DNA of 64,000 nt, from contig CM062297.1 in the NCBI GenBank assembly GCA_031216915.1, positions 536,756,971-536,820,970 of the forward strand, read 5' to 3'. Positions 58,991 to 64,000 of this stretch are shown here, piece after piece. A program made the position numbers and the translations under genes. The first letter of the stretch is position 1. Every line of letters begins with the position of its first letter. Below the pieces are notes generated by a model. It was not told the DNA's origin. It searched no databases and saw only the letters and a list, made by a program, of their open reading frames with translations. This stretch comes from Pictodentalium vernedei. Its lineage: Eukaryota; Mollusca; Scaphopoda; Dentaliida; Dentaliidae.

Positions 58991-59606
58991 ATGGGGTGAG
59001 GACATAACCATGGAGATAAACAGAATAAACATTCTGTTATACACGTTAAACTCCCAAGAAATTTCATAAAAAATTTCAATAAAAAGAAGCCAAAAAGCTT
59101 GGGAGTTTAACAGGAGGGCTTCAAGGAAGGATAGGGAAGGAACACTTAACAAACAGTGGATAAATCATTAGCAAGAACGAAGACGTCAGGCACATGTCCC
59201 AAAATTGGGAAACATGAAATAATTTTAATAAAAATTATAAAGTTACAGCCCTGAACGTTCCTAACCACCCTTGTTCACTTCAATCATCCATTTATGTCCT
59301 TGGATCCACCAATTTTACCATTGATTTGTGTCTGGCATCCTCAAAAATGAGATTTAAAAGCACAGATGTCAGTTCATTGTTGGTGACTTTAGGGCCAAAC
59401 AAAGAATGATGGTTTGCGCCAATTTCGGTTCCTTCCTGGATACTGCACATGTGTAGATCTGAAAAGTATGGAGGATCAGATAGGACATCAATTTTTCGGT
59501 TTTGCATGCAAATTTTGGGGATTAGGGGACAAAATTTTTGTTTGGCCCTGGATTAATTTTTGAGTTAGCACCAGCTAGTCTGGGCCACTGGTTGTTGTAT
59601 AAAAAT
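58991..59606 (-). mobile_element. DIRS copy C, gene-5' part with right ITR
   Basis: It continues from 21420 with ATGGGGTGAGGACATAACC, the leader, and the right ITR (59296-59606). The ITR pairs with the unusual left ITR of copy C in its private variants (GGACATCAATTTTTC, CTAGTCTGGGCCA, GTTGTTGTATAAAAAT), which proves that 14309 and 59606 are the two ends of one element 45 kb apart. Confidence 0.88.
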
Positions 59607-59639
59607 CTAGGCTTATTACAAATCTGCAAAAATGTCTGG

Positions 59640-60419
59640 TCATGTACATGTATAGCAAAACAGGACAGAAATTCCACACTTACAAAAAAGTCTAACATTG
59701 CATTAAAAAACTCCAAATATCCGTAAAAGGGTTAATGTTGTCTTATATTGATGCATTTAACACATATATGAAATATAAAAGCTACAGCATACTGATGGAT
59801 CCTTCCCTCATGTACAGCAAAACAGGTTTGAAATTTTCTAAGTCCACACTGACAAAAAAGTCTAACATTGCGTCAAAAAAGTAAAAAATCTCCAAAAAAT
59901 GTCCAACCAAGGGTTAAAGTCATCTTATCTTGATGCATTTAACACATATATGAAATATACAAGCCACAGCATACCAGTTGTAGCCTCCACTCATGCATAG
60001 CAAAACAGGTCAAAAATGTTCCAGTCCACACATACAAAAAAGTCTAACATTGCATTAAAAAAGTCCAAAATGTCCGGTAGAGGTTAATGCTGTCTTATAT
60101 TGATGCATTTAACACGTATATGAAATATAAAAGCCACAGCATACTGGTGGTAGCCTCCATTCATGTATAGCAAAACAGGTCATAAATTTTCTAAGTCTAC
60201 ACTGACAAAAAAGTCTAACATTGAAAAAACACTCTAAAAATCAAAAAACTATCATTGCGTAAGGGTCTGTGGGTAATTGTAAGCCATAGAAACAGTATGA
60301 GGTGCATAGTAACAGGGTGGAAAGTCAAAGTGGACTCTTACAATAAGTTTAACACAAGTGTTGATGCCAAAGCACCTCAGGTCATGACATAAGCTAACAC
60401 AACTTTGTTGGTGAGCTAA
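59640..60419 (+). mobile_element. HINE-7, Helitron-like element or fragment
   Basis: Four core units of 171-181 bp (AAAAAAGTCTAACATTG at about 59685, 59855, 60035, 60207; TGATGCATTTAACAC; GCAAAACAGG) are followed by a unique tail and a 3' hairpin CACAACTTTGTTGGTG ending GAGCTAA. The 5' end is not resolved and may abut the DIRS C terminus. Confidence 0.6.
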
Positions 60420-60779
60420 AAATTGAGTGTCATTTCCAAACCAACTACACTATTATGCTTAGAGTTATTGTTGCATTGAGGATAAATAATTAAAATGTGT
60501 TAAAAGATATCAGCTTAAGTCACCCTCGAAGAAATTGCAATGCAAAAATTTGAAAAAATTAAAAACAAGAAAATAAGGCAATGTGAAATATTGCATATGC
60601 CCCATCATGCTATACCAATAGCATAAGCTATTGAAAACTGATCCATAAATGCAACCTGTAGGGTATGCTGAAGAAATCTAATTATGCCATTATGGGCAGC
60701 CAGCTGTTACCAAAATAGGACACTCTTATCAAATTATCATACTAAGTCACCCTGACAAATTTCAAGAAAAATCATGTGT

Positions 60780-61380
60780 GAATGTAACTGATAGCCAGTG
60801 CTGAGGAATCTGCCCCTGCTGAGGATGCTAAATTTCAAATATAATAAGATTCTGACTGGTGGATATAAATAAGAAGATTTTGGAAGAATATTCCCCATAC
60901 TGCACTAAGCTAAAAATCAGGCTCCTATAACGAAAATATGGACCCAGAGATTGGACATGAACAGATATGAATCTGTCCCCCAACCTACTCTGGATGCTGT
61001 ATACCAAATATCTATCAGTTCTAACAGAGGAATGTGAAGATGCTGATGTTTGAAGAATATTCATCCTATAACACTAACTTAAGATTTGAGCTCCCATATA
61101 GAGTACCAAATATAAACCCAGGGACTTTATTCCCATAAGGATACTGTATACCAAATATCAGAAAACTCTGACTGATAAATTTAAAGAAGAGTTTTCAAGA
61201 ATATTTCTTCTATTGCAAGTTAAAATTCAGACCCCCTAAATATTACCCCTGGGACTTGGTTTGAATCTGATCCACCTTAGGATGCTGTATTCCAAACATC
61301 TAAAGAAGGTTTTAAAAAAATATTCCTCATATTAAGTTAAAATTTAGGCTCACATACTAAGCCCAAATATTGAACATATC
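60780..61380 (+). repeat. Ancient, decayed HINE-3-like core array
   Basis: About four diverged ~165 bp units recognisable by GATGCT..TACCAAATAT, GATTCTGACTGGTGGAT, GAAGAATATTCC and GACCCAGAGA/AACCCAGGGACTT. They are much more degraded than the HINE-3/4 arrays, implying an older insertion. Confidence 0.6.
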
Positions 61381-62029
61381 TTGAAAAAGTACTCTGAATG
61401 CTCCAATTGGCATAAAAGGTCATTTTTTTCCGAGGAAGACTCTGACCTTCAGCCATGGGAGATAGGTGTACACACTCTTCGTCCAGCACGAGGTGAAATA
61501 AAGTGGGAAACAAAAATTTCTGCTACCATTTGCAGAAGAACCCCCCCCCCCCCTTCCCCCTCACACTTCATTTAGCCTGGATTCGGCCCTTATTTATTGC
61601 AATATCAATGAACTCATATCCATACAAGAATATAAACCAAACAAGAGCTATTGCTGAAGGCAATTATAGCCCCACTGCAGTGATGGACCGATGAAGCCAA
61701 AAAGGCATGTAATAACTCCCAATCCTTCAAAATGCATTTTGGAAAAAAATACCTAAATGACCCGGGGGGTTGGGGGGGGGGGGGGGTTGGGGGGCTTTTT
61801 GGGGGTTTATAGGAGTCAATTTTTTTTTTGCATGTAATAACTCCCAATCCTTCAAATGCATTTTGGGAAAAATCACCTACATTACAGGAAGGGGGGGGGG
61901 GGGGGAGGAGGACAAATTTCATCAGAAAATGGTGGTCATCAAACATGACGTAACAATGTTGCAATAGAGATATATACCAAAAAGAATTGAAATCCATTAA
62001 CTATTGTTAAAGTTAAACCATAAACGAAA
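61381..62029. other. Low-complexity patch with C and G runs, no gene
   Basis: A C13-type run lies at about 61541-61561 and G-rich runs at 61764-61806 and 61890-61906. The two G-rich patches are in a short direct duplication (CATGTAATAACTCCCAATCC at 61706 and 61832). Long Pro/Gly frames over them are composition artefacts. Confidence 0.6.
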
Positions 62030-62642
62030 TTCTGAAAAATTGTTGATTAAAATGTGCAAATTTCCATGTCGAAAAGCCCCCATAACTCTTGTAAAAATCA
62101 TCAAACTCAAGTTATCATCGGAAACCAAAATGTTGATGGCAATGAGAAATTTTTAAGTCGAAAAGGCCCCTAACTCATGTAAAAATAATTGGATGGAACC
62201 CATAATCAAACTTGGCCTGTATTAACTATCTGGGTAATACACATACCAACTTTGGTTGAGATCAAATAATCCAAACTGGAGTTATCAGTTGGAAACCAAA
62301 AATCTTAATAGAAGGTCAAATTCTAAGTCGAAAGGGGAATAACTAATGCAAAAATAATTGGACAGAACTCATATTCAAACTTGGCCTGTATTACTAGGTG
62401 GGGAATACACATACCAACTTTGGTTGAGATCAAATAATCCAAACTGGAGTTAACGGTCAGAAACCAAAAAACTTAATAGAAGGTCAAATTCTAACTCGAA
62501 AAAGGGCCATAACTCAAGTAAAAATAATTGGACAGAACCCATATTCGAACTTGGCTAGTATTACTAGCTGGAGAATACACATACCAACTTTGGTTGATGT
62601 CAAATAATCGCAACTGGAGTTATCGGTCGGAAACCAATTGTT

Positions 62643-62716
<74 letters not shown>

Positions 62717-62723
62717 GACAGAC

Positions 62724-62765
<42 letters not shown>

Positions 62766-62805
62766 CATTTACATAATACGACTGTTTTAACAAACAGGCA
62801 TATAA
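62030..62805 (+). mobile_element. HINE-8, Helitron-like element with GACA tract
   Basis: Three to four core units of about 167-171 bp (ACACATACCAACTTTGG at 62240, 62407, 62577; CCAAACTGGAGTTA) precede a long GACA microsatellite and a 3' hairpin CTGTTTTAACAAACAG ending CATATAA. The 3' end resembles HINE-5. The 5' end is not resolved. Confidence 0.6.
62643..62764 (+). repeat. (GACA)n microsatellite, ~122 bp
   Basis: A nearly perfect tetranucleotide array with two GACAGA interruptions. Minus-strand frames reading repeated SVCLSVCL are artefacts of it. Confidence 0.95.
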
Positions 62806-63708
62806 AAATCATATATATGTAATGATAAATGTAATTTTAATAAACCTATAGAGGTATTTCTGTGGAGATTCCAGTCTTTTCTATAGCAAAGCACTCACCA
62901 TGAACCATAGATGAATTTTAGTCAGATTTCAGAATTATTTATTTACTGGTGTTTAAGGTCACATATTTCTGCACAATGGCTAATCATGACAGCAACATGG
63001 AGATAAAATCAAATTTAGTCAACTGTTTATAACCTTGCTGCCCAATTTAAAGGACTTCCACCCCAAATAATGGTGAATGGGTTCTATTTTACCAGCAAAA
63101 CAAAGCTTGTTTACCACATTAAACTAGCACTGTTTCACTTTCTAGGGTTCCCACAGGGTTGATTAGAGAATACCCACAACTAAAATCAATCGAGTGATGG
63201 GGCAAACTGCGATCGTAATGAAACTGCCTTTGAGAAAAACTGACTTGAGGTTCTTATGGCGTGTGTTAGGCCATGGTCAGTTACTTTTCAGTTTAGCATT
63301 ATTCCAGGTTATCAGAACAAGATGCGGAGTGAAGTAATTATGAATTATATACCTGCGGATGGGGAAATGGCGTAATATATCCCTTTCCACAAGATGCATA
63401 TTTTATCATTTGGCACTTACACAGTGCTTCCTTGCATGTGTAGGTTGTTTCAGATAGTAGAATTTTCAATGGCCAGGGTTATATACGAAACAGCCTAAAA
63501 CAAAAGATACCATTAGTCAACATTTTACTCTTCATAACAGGAGACTCTTGCATCCTTACTGCCAAATTGCAATAGCAATCTGGCAAAAATGAGGCAATAA
63601 TCTGGCATTTCAATGGATGAGGAAGAAACGTGAAATGGTGTATTCCCCTGGCCCTATAGAGGTGACTCATTTGCAGAATCAAGAATAAAGAAAATGACAA
63701 ATTTAAAG
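62806..63708. other. AT-rich host spacer, no gene seen
   Basis: Contains the diverged relative (62955-63075) of the block at 14158-14290. No exon recognised on either strand. Confidence 0.45.
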
Positions 63709-64000
63709 TAATTTGTATATTTTTTATTCTTACCAATGGCCCAGACTTAGCTGGTGCAAACCCATTAATATCTAGGGCCAAACACAAATTTTGAACCCCC
63801 CCAACCCCCCAAATTTGAATACAAATCCGAAAATTCAAAGTTCTATCTGGTCCTCCATACTTTTGTACTGCAAATGCGTGGTAACCAGGAAGACAAAGAA
63901 ATTGGCACCAAGTATCATTCTTTCTAGCTGTGCTTGCTAAATGTTAAAAATCAGCGGGGAGATATGAGTGCTCACACATGGGAGGGCCATCCCCGTCTGG
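63709..64000 (-). mobile_element. DIRS copy H, gene-3' terminus (cut by window edge)
   Basis: It starts AAATTTAAAGTAATTTG, then CCAATGGCCCAGACTTAGCTGG, the C-rich block and the ITR, ending at GGGAGGGCCATCCCCGTCTGG where the ICR would begin. It belongs with the copy C variant (GGCCCAGAC). Confidence 0.85.

Noticed and set aside
62514-62812. Cys-rich minus-strand frames (repeated SVCLSVCL) that resemble a small secreted Cys-rich peptide
   Set aside because: They are translations of the (GACA)n microsatellite in two frames, with no signal peptide or gene structure.

Overview
This window is eukaryotic DNA, most likely from a mollusc (a bivalve is my best guess). It is AT-rich, has no bacterial gene layout, and is built almost entirely from nested transposable elements. 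The mollusc call rests on elements with the 'pearl'/HINE architecture (5' hairpin, ~160-170 bp tandem core repeats, GACA/GACG-type microsatellite, 3' hairpin ending AGCTAA), and on one host exon.

Host gene: the one clear cellular coding piece is on the minus strand at 5591-5770. It is the terminal exon of an IRE1 (ERN1-type) unfolded-protein-response kinase/RNase, with its splice acceptor at 5771-5772. I saw no other IRE1 exon by eye. If the gene is intact, DIRS copy B and perhaps everything to its right sit in its last intron.

Mobile DNA: eight copies of DIRS-type tyrosine-recombinase retrotransposons occur, all coding on the minus strand. A is 1-1573 (gene-5' end only). B is 5934-12860. 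C is 14309-21420 plus 58991-59606. D is 21895-28772. E is 29986-35637 plus 44677-45921. F is 37786-44293. G is 51003-57988. H is 63709-64000 (gene-3' end only). They have ~200-330 bp inverted terminal repeats and an internal complementary region (ICR) equal to the complement of the joined termini, which is diagnostic of DIRS. After removal of nested insertions, B, C, D, E and G are each 6.88-6.99 kb and F is 6.5 kb. Copy C keeps every domain (Gag, RT with YLDD, RNase H, tyrosine recombinase) but is broken by frameshifts and stops. D, F and G share loss of the RT. B and E share a scrambled domain order.

At least eight non-autonomous Helitron-like (HINE/pearl-type) elements are present, all with the 3' hairpin on the right: 1574-2886, ~4011-4475, ~14442-15268, 35638-37785 + 44294-44676, 45925-47590 + 58378-58560, 47591-51002 + 57989-58377, ~59640-60419 and ~62030-62805.

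Nesting order: host DNA > DIRS C > a ~2.1 kb element X (21421-58986 with its contents) > DIRS D and DIRS E. E contains HINE-3, which contains DIRS F. At the right edge of E sits HINE-2 > HINE-4 > DIRS G. The deepest path has six layers. No intact transposable-element gene, tRNA, rRNA or CRISPR array was seen. All assignments come from reading the sequence; no database search was run.
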